Below the pieces are notes generated by a model. That model saw nothing but the letters and a program-made list of their open reading frames with translations. It did not search any database and had not been told where the DNA came from. The translations under genes and the position numbers were made by a program. From Carnimonas bestiolae (GTDB lineage Bacteria > Pseudomonadota > Gammaproteobacteria > Pseudomonadales > Halomonadaceae), in NCBI RefSeq assembly GCF_051251125.1, contig NZ_JBPCZL010000007.1: DNA of 64,000 nucleotides. One strand, written 5' to 3'. This document shows positions 36,084 to 43,954 of this stretch, piece after piece. How positions within the stretch are numbered: the stretch's first letter is position 1; the number at the start of each line of letters is the position of its first letter.

Positions 36084-36628
36084 TTCTGCTTGGCATCGAC
36101 CCCGGCTCACGGCGCACTGGCTACGGCGTGATCGATGCATCTGGGCGGGTGCCACGCTATATCGCCAGTGGCTTTATTCGTATTACGGCTGAAGATCTCG
36201 CTCAGCGGCTGGCGCAAGTGTATGCCGGTATCAGCGAACTGATTGGCGAATACCGGCCAGCAGAAATGGCCATCGAGCGCGTGTTCGTGGCCAAGAACGC
36301 CGATTCAGCGCTCAAACTGGGACAGGCGCGCGGCAGTGCGATTGTATGTGCCGCTAATCATGGCCTGCCGGTGTTTGAGTATGCCGCCACCTTGATCAAA
36401 CAGACCGTTACCGGGCATGGCGGCGCTGATAAGGCCACCATGCAGCACATGGTCGCCACCACACTGAAACTCGACGGCTTACCGCAGGCCGATGCCGCCG
36501 ATGCCTTGGGGATTGCGCTGACTCACTGCTTTAGCCAGCGCGGCCTGGTCTCCCGAGGCGGTGCGTCCAGCGCGCGCAGTCGCAAAAGTCGCAGCAGCAG
36601 TTGGCGGTCTTTCACACCCAAGCAGTAG
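36080..36628 (+). CDS. ruvC: Holliday junction resolvase RuvC
   Basis: A 182-residue endonuclease that cuts Holliday junctions in recombination repair. Active-site acidic residues are visible: Asp7 (GIDPGSRRTGYGV), a Glu in MAIERVF, and the Asp pair in QADAADALGIALTH. Translation starts at GTG 36080, overlapping the yebC stop by four bases. After the conserved domain there is a Ser/Arg-rich basic tail (SARSRKSRSSSWRS). A 204-bp gap to ruvA suggests a separate promoter there; a TATGAT element near 36771 is a candidate -10. Confidence 0.95.
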   Translation: MILLGIDPGSRRTGYGVIDASGRVPRYIASGFIRITAEDLAQRLAQVYAGISELIGEYRPAEMAIERVFVAKNADSALKLGQARGSAIVCAANHGLPVFEYAATLIKQTVTGHGGADKATMQHMVATTLKLDGLPQADAADALGIALTHCFSQRGLVSRGGASSARSRKSRSSSWRSFTPKQ

Positions 36629-36832
36629 TGTTTCCGCAATAGACGTTGCAGCCGGGAGCAGTGCACTGCCATAACTCGCGCTTATTCGTCCCTAGGTCGC
36701 ACAAGGGGCGCTCACCGGCGCATACATTCCCTCACACTAATGTTTTCGATTAATTGCGCTTCCGTTGTTATGATTCTCCAATAACATCCTCCGCTTACGG
36801 CATTGTTTCGGCCCCAAGGAATACCCAGCACC

Positions 36833-37489
36833 ATGATAGGACGTTTACGCGGCACGCTGATCGAAAAACAACCCCCGTGGATTGTGATTGATGTGAATGG
36901 CGTTGGCTATGAGCTGGAAGCATCGATGAATACCATCGTTGGTTTACCGCCCACTGGCGAAGAAGTGCGTTTGCACACTCATCTTGTGGTCCGCGAGGAT
37001 GCTCATCTGCTGTATGGTTTTGGCGATGAGCTGGAGCGTCGCCTGTTTCGTGAACTGATCCGTATTTCCGGGGTTGGCCCGCGCATGGCGCTGGCCATCC
37101 TTTCGGGCATGGATCGCATCCAGTTTGTGCGCTGCCTGAAGGAGCAGAATGCCGGGGCGCTAACGCGGCTGCCCGGTGTCGGTAAGAAAACCGCCGAACG
37201 TTTAATCATTGAGATGAGCGATCGCTTGTCGAAGTGGCCTGAGCTGGCGCGCGACACTAACGCCGACGACCTTGCTGCGGTCGAGCAGCTTTTCGATGGC
37301 GGTGCCGCGCCGGCGCCTGCTGCGGAAGACAATTATGCCGACGCCGAGTCGGCACTGATTGCGCTGGGCTATCGTCCTACGGAAGCCGCCAAGATGCTTA
37401 ACGGACTCGATACCAGCCTGGCCACCGAGCAGTTGATCAAAACCGCTCTGAGCTCGCGGCTTAGCGGTGAGCGCGGAGGCAAGCGATGA
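36833..37489 (+). CDS. ruvA: Holliday junction branch-migration protein RuvA
   Basis: A 218-residue tetrameric protein that binds the four-way junction and loads RuvB. It has the OB fold (MIGRLRGTLIEKQPPW), two helix-hairpin-helix motifs (ISGVGPRMALAILSG and LPGVGKKTAERLIIE), an acidic linker, and the C-terminal domain III that contacts RuvB (ALIALGYRPTEAAKML). The ATG at 36833 matches family starts, though AAGGA lies slightly far upstream. The stop overlaps the ruvB start by four bases (ATGA), so the two are translationally coupled. Confidence 0.96.
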   Translation: MIGRLRGTLIEKQPPWIVIDVNGVGYELEASMNTIVGLPPTGEEVRLHTHLVVREDAHLLYGFGDELERRLFRELIRISGVGPRMALAILSGMDRIQFVRCLKEQNAGALTRLPGVGKKTAERLIIEMSDRLSKWPELARDTNADDLAAVEQLFDGGAAPAPAAEDNYADAESALIALGYRPTEAAKMLNGLDTSLATEQLIKTALSSRLSGERGGKR

Positions 37490-38523
37490 TCGAGTCGGAT
37501 CGACTGATCTCTTCCGATAGCAAAAATAGCAGCGAGTCGCGGGTCGACTACGCGATTCGTCCGCGTAAGCTAGCGGACTACGTCGGCCAGCCCGCGGTGC
37601 GTGAGCAGCTGAGCATTTTCATCGATGCCGCACGCGGACGCAGTGAAAGCCTCGACCACACCCTGGTCTTCGGCCCGCCCGGGCTAGGCAAGACCACGCT
37701 CGCCAATATTATCGCCGAAGAAATGCAGGTCGATATCAAATCGACCTCTGGCCCCGTGCTCGAGCGTCCGGGCGATCTCGCCGCGATGCTGACCAGCCTT
37801 GAGCCCGGCGATGTGCTCTTTATCGATGAAATCCATCGTCTCTCTTCCACGGTGGAAGAAGTACTGTATCCCGCCATGGAAGATTTTCAGCTCGATATCA
37901 TGATCGGAGAAGGCCCAGCGGCACGTTCCATCAAGGTCGATCTACCGCGCTTCACGCTGGTGGGGGCAACCACCCGTGCGGGCCTTTTGACTTCCCCCTT
38001 GCGCGATCGCTTCGGCATTGTCCAACGGCTCGAATTTTACTCGGTGGAAGATTTGACCAGCATCGTCGCACGCTCAGCGGCGCTGTTGGGGCTCGATGCC
38101 GACACTGCAGGCGCGCAGGAAATTGCACGTCGTGCGCGCGGTACGCCGCGAATTGCCAATCGTTTGCTGCGCCGTGTGCGTGATTTTGCTCAGGTAAAAG
38201 GCGACGGTAAGGTCAGCAGTGACATCGCATCGCGTGCGCTGGATATGCTGCATGTCGATCAGCACGGGCTTGATCACATGGATCGGCGTTTGCTACTGAT
38301 GATGATCGAGAAGTTCGAAGGTGGTCCGGTAGGGGTCGATAGCCTGGCGGCAGCCATAGGAGAAGAGCGCGATACCATCGAGGACGTGCTCGAGCCCTAT
38401 CTGATTCAACAGGGTTTTATTCTGCGCACCGCACGGGGACGCATGGTGACGCCTACGGCGTATCGCCACTTCGGCGTTGAACCCAACGATCAGGGCAGCG
38501 CTCCCGGAGAATCGAATGAGTGA
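37486..38523 (+). CDS. ruvB: Holliday junction helicase RuvB
   Basis: A 345-residue hexameric AAA+ motor that drives branch migration. Walker A is GPPGLGKTTLA, Walker B is LFIDEIHRL, sensor 1 is GATTRAG, and the arginine finger lies in SPLRDRFG. The C-terminal winged helix ends in RMVTPTAYRHFG. It overlaps ruvA at its start and ybgC at its end, in the same ruvABC-ybgC-tol order seen in many gammaproteobacteria. Confidence 0.97.
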   Translation: MIESDRLISSDSKNSSESRVDYAIRPRKLADYVGQPAVREQLSIFIDAARGRSESLDHTLVFGPPGLGKTTLANIIAEEMQVDIKSTSGPVLERPGDLAAMLTSLEPGDVLFIDEIHRLSSTVEEVLYPAMEDFQLDIMIGEGPAARSIKVDLPRFTLVGATTRAGLLTSPLRDRFGIVQRLEFYSVEDLTSIVARSAALLGLDADTAGAQEIARRARGTPRIANRLLRRVRDFAQVKGDGKVSSDIASRALDMLHVDQHGLDHMDRRLLLMMIEKFEGGPVGVDSLAAAIGEERDTIEDVLEPYLIQQGFILRTARGRMVTPTAYRHFGVEPNDQGSAPGESNE

Positions 38524-38923
38524 ATTTGTATGGCCGGTACGGGTCTACTTCGAAGACACCGATGCGGGCGGTATCGTTTATCACGCCCAGTATCTGAACT
38601 TCATGGAGCGGGCACGCACCGAGTGGTTGCGCTACCATCAGTTCGAACAACAAGCATTGCTGGAGCGCGACGTACAGTTGGTCGTCAGCCGTTTAAGCTG
38701 TCGCTATGTGCGCCCAGCGGTGCTTGACGACGCCCTCGATATTGTCGTGAATGTCAGCGCATTAGGCGCGTGCAGCATGACATTTCACCAGCAAGTCACG
38801 CGCGGCGGCGAACTGCTGTGCGATGCAAGTGTCGATATAGCGTGTATTGGTGCGTCATCACAACGTCCGCAGCGCTGGCCTGGCGCAATGCGTGACGTGT
38901 TAAAGCGTGAGATTACCCCATAA
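38516..38923 (+). CDS. ybgC: Tol-Pal-associated acyl-CoA thioesterase YbgC
   Basis: A 135-residue hotdog-fold thioesterase acting on acyl-CoA or acyl-ACP. The catalytic motif YFEDTDAGGIVYHAQYLNF includes the active Asp. The ATG at 38516 overlaps the last eight bases of ruvB. It is the usual first gene of the tol-pal cluster; tolQ begins 76 bp downstream. Confidence 0.95.
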   Translation: MSEFVWPVRVYFEDTDAGGIVYHAQYLNFMERARTEWLRYHQFEQQALLERDVQLVVSRLSCRYVRPAVLDDALDIVVNVSALGACSMTFHQQVTRGGELLCDASVDIACIGASSQRPQRWPGAMRDVLKREITP

Positions 38924-38999
38924 GGAACAGCCGTCACCGGGCCTCCTAACGCACCATAGTGTCGCTGGTAGCGCCTGAGTGAAGAAACGAGAGGTAGCT

Positions 39000-39719
39000 G
39001 TGGAAGATTCGATGTCAATCGTCTCGCTGGTCGCCCATGCCGGCATCGTCGTGAAATTGGTACTGCTATTACTGCTGTGCTTCTCGCTGGTGTCGTGGAT
39101 GGTTATTTTCCAGCGCGCGGTCAGCCTGAAGCGCGCTGATGCGGGTTTTCGCGAATTCGAGGCAACCTTTTGGTCGGGCATCGATGTGCGTCAGCTAGAA
39201 CAAACGTTCGGTGATAGCCATGAAGGAATAGCGGCGGTGTTTCAGGCTGGCATGGCATCGTTCAAGCGACTGCGCGGCAGCATTGGCAATGGCACCGGCG
39301 CGTTAACGCCCAAACAGGCATCGGCGGTGCTGGTCGATGTCGAGCGCTCGATGCGGGTTGCCGTTGCCGAGGAAGAAGGGCGTCTTAATCGCTATCTGCC
39401 GGTGTTGGCCACCATCAGTTCTGCCAGTCCTTATATTGGGCTGTTCGGCACGGTGTGGGGGATTATGGGCTCCTTCCTGACCCTATCAGCCACCACGCGC
39501 GCCGATCTCTCAATGGTGGCTCCTTGGGTGGCTGAGGCGCTGGTCGCGACGGCCATGGGGCTGTTTGCTGCAATTCCCGCCGTTATCGCATACAACCGTT
39601 TTACCGCCACTACCGAACGTCTGGTGCTGGGCTACCGTGATTTCGCAGAAGAACTCCATACGCTTTTATACCGTAGCCTGCTGTCACCCGCCTCAAGCGC
39701 AGCCAAACGGGGGCAATAA
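39000..39719 (+). CDS. tolQ: Tol-Pal inner-membrane motor protein TolQ
   Basis: A 239-residue, three-helix membrane protein that forms the proton-driven motor of the Tol system, normally with TolR. The N-terminal helix (residues about 12-32), SPYIGLFGTVWGIMGSF and EALVATAMGLFAAIPAVIAYN are typical. The GTG at 39000 is preferred because GAGAGG lies five bases upstream; GTG 38979 and ATG 39012 are alternatives. In the conserved APGI stretch before TM3 the Gly is Trp176 (APWVAEAL), which is unusual. tolR is not found after it: tolA begins 54 bp downstream. Confidence 0.95.
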   Translation: MEDSMSIVSLVAHAGIVVKLVLLLLLCFSLVSWMVIFQRAVSLKRADAGFREFEATFWSGIDVRQLEQTFGDSHEGIAAVFQAGMASFKRLRGSIGNGTGALTPKQASAVLVDVERSMRVAVAEEEGRLNRYLPVLATISSASPYIGLFGTVWGIMGSFLTLSATTRADLSMVAPWVAEALVATAMGLFAAIPAVIAYNRFTATTERLVLGYRDFAEELHTLLYRSLLSPASSAAKRGQ

Positions 39720-39773
39720 GGGCATGCAGATGTATATCGAATTGACGCTACCGTGCCGGTCAGGAGGATTTTA

Positions 39774-40808
39774 ATGGCCGACAAGCCCCAGGAAATTCGC
39801 TTCAAGACACCGATCATCTGTGCGGTGGTGCTTCACGTCATTCTTATTGTGGCGCTGCTGGTGGATTGGCCAAGCGCTGAGCAGCCCCCTCAGGACAACT
39901 CCTACGTTCAGGCCACGCTGATTTCTTCGCAGACGCGCACACCTTCACCAAGTCCTGAAAACGACACGGCGAAGGGCGAGGCGCGTCAGGCTCAGGAGCA
40001 GGAGCAACAAGAGCAGCAGCAAGAACAGGAACAGCAGCAAGAAGCCGCCGAGCAGGCCGCTGAACAACAGCAACAGCAGGCCGCTGCCGAGCAGCAGGAA
40101 CAACAAGCTGCCGCCGCAGCAGCGGCGGCAGCCAAGCAGGAACAGCAGCAGCGCCAACAGGCTGAAAACGCGCGCCAGGCGCGTGAACAGGCCGCCAAGG
40201 AAGCCGAACAGAAAGCCGAAGCCGATAAGGCTGCCAAAGAGAAAGCCGCGAAGGAAAAGGCTGCTGCCGAGAAAGCTCAGGCTGACAAGGAAGCGAAACA
40301 GAAAGCCGCCAAAGATAAGGCAGCGAAGGAAAAAGCGGCCAAGGAAAAGGCCGCGAAGGAAAAAGCCGCCAAAGATAAGGCAGCGAAGGAAAAAGCCGCC
40401 GCCGATGCGCGTAAAAAACGCATGGCCGCCGCTGCTTCCAGCGACAGCTCAGCGCTCGCTTCAGCATCGGGCAGTGGTGAGAAGAATTCGTCTAACGCAG
40501 CGCAGGGCGCCCAAGCCGCTAATAGCATGATGAATGTGATTCGCCATGCGGTAGAGCAGAACTGGAACAAACCGGATAATTTGCCATCGGGTATTAAAAC
40601 CACCCTGCGAGTGCGCCTCATACCTGCCACCGGTGAACTGATCAACGTCAGCGTATCCAGTAGCAGCGGTGATAGTTCGTTCGATCAATCCGCGGTGCAG
40701 GCCGTTCAGCGTGCCGCACCTTTTAATGAGCTGGGCAATGCGCCAAGCGGCACACAGCGCCAGTTCCGTAGCTTCACCCTGACCTTCAACCCAGAGGACG
40801 TACGCTGA
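39774..40808 (+). CDS. tolA: Tol-Pal transperiplasmic protein TolA
   Basis: A 344-residue protein linking the inner-membrane motor to Pal and TolB. An N-terminal membrane anchor (IICAVVLHVILIVALLV, with the conserved His) is followed by a Gln-rich coiled section (residues about 70-130), a Lys/Ala-rich helix built from AAKEKAAK-type units (about 140-215), and a globular C-terminal domain (LRVRLIPATGELINVSV to LTFNPEDVR). The ATG at 39774 has a perfect AGGAGG site. The coding sequence contains a 60-bp tandem repeat near 40303-40397. The stop overlaps the tolB start. Confidence 0.95.
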   Translation: MADKPQEIRFKTPIICAVVLHVILIVALLVDWPSAEQPPQDNSYVQATLISSQTRTPSPSPENDTAKGEARQAQEQEQQEQQQEQEQQQEAAEQAAEQQQQQAAAEQQEQQAAAAAAAAAKQEQQQRQQAENARQAREQAAKEAEQKAEADKAAKEKAAKEKAAAEKAQADKEAKQKAAKDKAAKEKAAKEKAAKEKAAKDKAAKEKAAADARKKRMAAAASSDSSALASASGSGEKNSSNAAQGAQAANSMMNVIRHAVEQNWNKPDNLPSGIKTTLRVRLIPATGELINVSVSSSSGDSSFDQSAVQAVQRAAPFNELGNAPSGTQRQFRSFTLTFNPEDVR

Positions 40809-42097
40809 TGAGACGTTTAGCGGCCTTTACTGGCCTGTTTTTGATGCTTGCGATAAGTGCGGTAGCCCGCGCTGATCTAGATATTCAGATTACCCGCGGC
40901 AGTAACGACGCCATTCCGATTGCGATCACATCGTTTAACGCCAATGGTCAGCAGCTACCGCAAAATGTAAGCAATATCATCACCAACGATCTGCGTAACA
41001 GCGGTAAATTCGCGCCGCTGGACAGCAGTAGCCTGATTGGCACACCTGCACCGGGCGATCAGATTGACTACTCGGCGTGGCAAAATACTCGCGCCAGCTA
41101 TCTGGTCGATGGCCGCGTCGAAGCCGCAGGCAATGGCTACAAGATTACCTATGAGCTACACGACGTGTTCGGTAACAAGCGTGAAATCAGCGCCAACGTG
41201 TCGGGTAGCGAAGCGCAGCTGCGCCAAAGCGCCCATTATGTTGCCGACCAGATCTTCGAGAAAATTACCGGCATTCGCGGCGCTTTCCGCACTAAAATTG
41301 CCTACGTTATCTCTACTGGCATCGACCCCAACATGAGCTTCTCGCTCTACGTGGCCGATCAGGATGGCTACAATCCGCGCCGTGTCCTTAACTCCAACGA
41401 GCCAATTCTATCGCCCGCGTGGTCGCCCGATGGCAGCAAGCTGGCGTATGTGTCGTTCGAAGGCAAGCGTCCTTCGATCTATGTTCAGCAGCTTGCCACT
41501 GGCAACCGTATCAAGCTGACCTCGTTCAAGGGCATCAACGGTGCGCCGGCCTGGTCTCCCGATGGTCGCAAGATTGCCATGTCACTGTCGAAAGGCGGTT
41601 CTCCTGATATTTACGTGATGGACCTTGGTTCGCGACAGCTCAACCAGATTACCCACGGCAGCTCCATCAATACCGAGCCCAACTACGCGCCTGACGGTGG
41701 CAGCCTGATATACACCTCCGATCAGTCGGGTCAGCCGCAGATTTATCGTTACAACTTTGGTAGCGGCCAGTCGCAGCGCGTTACGTTCACCAATAGATAC
41801 AATGCGGGCGGGCATTTCGCTCCAGATGGCTCTACTATATTCTTTGTAACGCGCACCAATCAGGGCTTCCAGGCAGCCAAGCAGGATCTTGCCAGTGGTC
41901 GCCTGACGGTGTTGAGTAAAACTCGTTTCGATGAGGCGCCTACTGTTGCTCCTAATGGAATAATGGTGGTATATGCCACAGAGAAGGGAGGTCGTGGTAT
42001 TCTGGGAGCGACTTCAGCGGATGGCCGTGCGTCTTTCGAGATTCCGGTCCCCGATGGAAATGTTCAGGAACCTTCCTGGTCGCCGTTCACCAAATAA
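40808..42097 (+). CDS. tolB: Tol-Pal periplasmic beta-propeller protein TolB
   Basis: A 429-residue periplasmic protein. The signal peptide (residues 1-22, ending VARA) is followed by the N-terminal alpha/beta domain and a six-bladed propeller with repeating LSPAWSPDGSKLAYVSF-type units. It interacts with Pal and with the TolA C-terminus. The start overlaps the tolA stop by one base. No defect is seen. Confidence 0.96.
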   Translation: MRRLAAFTGLFLMLAISAVARADLDIQITRGSNDAIPIAITSFNANGQQLPQNVSNIITNDLRNSGKFAPLDSSSLIGTPAPGDQIDYSAWQNTRASYLVDGRVEAAGNGYKITYELHDVFGNKREISANVSGSEAQLRQSAHYVADQIFEKITGIRGAFRTKIAYVISTGIDPNMSFSLYVADQDGYNPRRVLNSNEPILSPAWSPDGSKLAYVSFEGKRPSIYVQQLATGNRIKLTSFKGINGAPAWSPDGRKIAMSLSKGGSPDIYVMDLGSRQLNQITHGSSINTEPNYAPDGGSLIYTSDQSGQPQIYRYNFGSGQSQRVTFTNRYNAGGHFAPDGSTIFFVTRTNQGFQAAKQDLASGRLTVLSKTRFDEAPTVAPNGIMVVYATEKGGRGILGATSADGRASFEIPVPDGNVQEPSWSPFTK

Positions 42098-42148
42098 ATG
42101 ACTAGAATAAATCAGTCATCAGTGTTCTTAAAAAGCAAGGAGAAAACC

Positions 42149-42676
42149 ATGCAGTTTTCCACTTACGCCAAAACCCTGGCAGCAGCTCTTTCGGTGGTCG
42201 TTATCGCTGGCTGCTCCAGCGGCGGCGGTACCCAGGAGGGCACCGACGGTGGTATGAGCTCTGGTCAGCAAGGCACTGCCACTACAGGCGGCGCTACTGG
42301 CTACGGCAATGGTTCAGGAGCAGGGGATGCCAGCGCACAGAACGAAATTCCGTCTGTTCGCACTATCTACTTCGATTTTGACCACGACACCATCCGTCCT
42401 GAGTTCGAATCTGTCCTCAACCAGCATGCTGCTTACCTGCAGTCGCACCCTGACGCACACGTAGTGCTGCAGGGCCACACTGACCCGCAGGGTACTCGTG
42501 AGTACAACCTGGGTCTGGGTGAGCGTCGTGCCAACTCTGTTCGTCAGTACCTGGCAGTTCAGGGCGTGAACGGTTCTCAGGTAGAAGTTGTCAGCTACGG
42601 TGAAGAACGTCCGGCGTCCACTGGTCGCAGCCAGGAAGCCTACGCTCAGGACCGTCGTGTAGTATTTGACTACTGA
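42149..42676 (+). CDS. pal: Peptidoglycan-associated lipoprotein Pal
   Basis: A 175-residue outer-membrane lipoprotein with a lipobox (VVIAGC) at about residues 17-22, a Gly/Ser-rich spacer and an OmpA-like peptidoglycan-binding domain (YFDFDHDTIRPEFE, HTDPQGTREYNLGLGERRA, SYGEERP). AAGGAG precedes the ATG at 42149; the frame open to 42098 is not needed. Anchors the Tol system to the wall. cpoB begins 15 bp after the stop. Confidence 0.96.
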   Translation: MQFSTYAKTLAAALSVVVIAGCSSGGGTQEGTDGGMSSGQQGTATTGGATGYGNGSGAGDASAQNEIPSVRTIYFDFDHDTIRPEFESVLNQHAAYLQSHPDAHVVLQGHTDPQGTREYNLGLGERRANSVRQYLAVQGVNGSQVEVVSYGEERPASTGRSQEAYAQDRRVVFDY

Positions 42677-42691
42677 AACCAGAGGTAAGTC

Positions 42692-43507
42692 ATGAAACAC
42701 AGTTTGAAAAAACTGTGCGGTGCGGGAGCCTTGTTGCTCCCGCTTTCCGTATGGGCCCAGGATGCTAGTATTTCCAGCGATCAGGCCGGCGGTCAGCAGC
42801 AAACCGCGTCCGGCAATCTGGCGCTTTTCAATCAGCTTCAGGATCAGCAGCAGGCGATTAACGACCTGCGTGGCCAAATCGAAGAGCTACAGCACCAGAT
42901 CCAGCAATCTCAGGATCAAGGCCAAAAACGCTACCTCGATCTTGATACGCGCTTAGCCGATCTCGAAGGTGACGGCGATGGCGGTAGCGGGGCATCCAAT
43001 AGCGATGCGCCAGCGGATGGTGATAACTCCGATGACGCGGGCGCAGCAGCAGCGGGTGCGGGCGCCGGGGCTGCAGCAGGCGCGACGGCCAGTCAGTCAG
43101 GAAATTCTGATGATTCAGACGGTGCTAACGTTAGCGATCGTCAGGCATACAACGACGCTTTCGACCAGATTCGTGACAAGCATTACGACGAAGCCGAAAA
43201 AGCGTTCAAGGCGTTTAATCAGAACTACCCCGATTCACCGCTGTTGGCCAATTCCTACTATTGGCTGGGGCAAATCTATAGCAACAAGTCGCAGAACGAT
43301 GGTGCCGCGCATGCCTTCGAAGCGGTGCTGAAGAAGTATCCAGACAGTGGTAAAGCATCGGATTCTGCTTACGCGCTTGCAATGATCAAAGCGCAGCAGG
43401 GCGACGACACCGGCGCTCAAAAACTGCTGGATGATCTGGTCAAGCAACATCCCGACTCCGATGCCGGCAAAAAAGCCAAGGCATTTCTCGCCAAGGTCAA
43501 CGGCTAA
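42692..43507 (+). CDS. cpoB: Cell-division coordinator CpoB (YbgF)
   Basis: A 271-residue periplasmic protein coordinating peptidoglycan synthesis with outer-membrane constriction. It has a signal peptide (residues 1-22, ending VWAQ), an N-terminal trimerising coiled coil (LFNQLQDQQQAINDLRGQ), a long Asp/Ser/Gly/Ala-rich linker (about 95-150), and C-terminal TPR repeats (YNDAFDQIRDKHYDEAEKAF; SYYWLGQIY). Last gene of the tol-pal run; a 10-bp perfect hairpin lies 28 bp after the stop. Confidence 0.95.
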   Translation: MKHSLKKLCGAGALLLPLSVWAQDASISSDQAGGQQQTASGNLALFNQLQDQQQAINDLRGQIEELQHQIQQSQDQGQKRYLDLDTRLADLEGDGDGGSGASNSDAPADGDNSDDAGAAAAGAGAGAAAGATASQSGNSDDSDGANVSDRQAYNDAFDQIRDKHYDEAEKAFKAFNQNYPDSPLLANSYYWLGQIYSNKSQNDGAAHAFEAVLKKYPDSGKASDSAYALAMIKAQQGDDTGAQKLLDDLVKQHPDSDAGKKAKAFLAKVNG

Positions 43508-43534
43508 CGAGTCAGCGTATGTTTTCTTTACCGA

Positions 43535-43565
43535 CTGTTGGCAGTGGTTTTCCCGCTGCCAACAG
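43535..43565 (+). terminator. Possible terminator hairpin after cpoB
   Basis: CTGTTGGCAG pairs perfectly with CTGCCAACAG across an eleven-base loop, 28 bp after the cpoB stop. It has no T-run afterwards, so it may instead be an RNA-stabilising or attenuating hairpin. Confidence 0.5.
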
Positions 43566-43710
43566 CATCGGTGTACTGGCGTACCATCTGCGCCAGTCTC
43601 ATTTCTCCCCCATCCCTCCGCCTTTGTGGCAAGTGTCGAACTCCGTGGATCGGCCTTTTTCTTACTCACGCGCGCAACACCACGGTTTCACTGACGTCCC
43701 GCGACGAGTG

Positions 43711-43736
43711 AATTGTATGCATATATACATACAATT
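43711..43736. promoter_or_regulatory. Perfect inverted repeat upstream of the MocR-type regulator
   Basis: AATTGTATG and CATACAATT form a perfect 9-bp inverted repeat around an 8-bp CATATATA centre. The half-site TGTATGCAT inside it recurs twice closer to the regulator gene, so it is probably part of the same operator set. Confidence 0.6.
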
Positions 43737-43838
43737 ATCCCCTGTCATGGAGCTTTGTGGCGAAATGACGCAGCTATAGCGTTTTTTGTCGTTTTAGGAG
43801 TATGATTGCATGCACTTTGGTTGGTCTACAGCCAACAA

Positions 43839-43869
43839 TGTATGCATAAATGCCTTATATTGTATGCAT
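43839..43869 (+). promoter_or_regulatory. Direct-repeat operator of the MocR-type regulator
   Basis: The nonamer TGTATGCAT occurs at 43839-43847 and again at 43861-43869, a 22-bp offset, about 85 bp before the regulator start. Directly repeated sites spaced by about two helical turns are usual for MocR proteins. The copies overlap an AT-rich TTATAT element that could be a promoter -10, suggesting autoregulation. Confidence 0.65.
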
Positions 43870-43954
43870 TTCTGTTCAGGCGGACGTATTACCCCGTTTG
43901 AAACGCTAGCAGCAGCTTTTGCAGGTGGAGTCGATCCAGCAGAAGGAGAGAAGC

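Noticed and set aside
39720..39773. A 16-codon frame between tolQ and tolA considered as a tolR remnant
   Set aside because: The short peptide shows no similarity to either end of TolR, and the segment is mostly the tolA ribosome-binding region.
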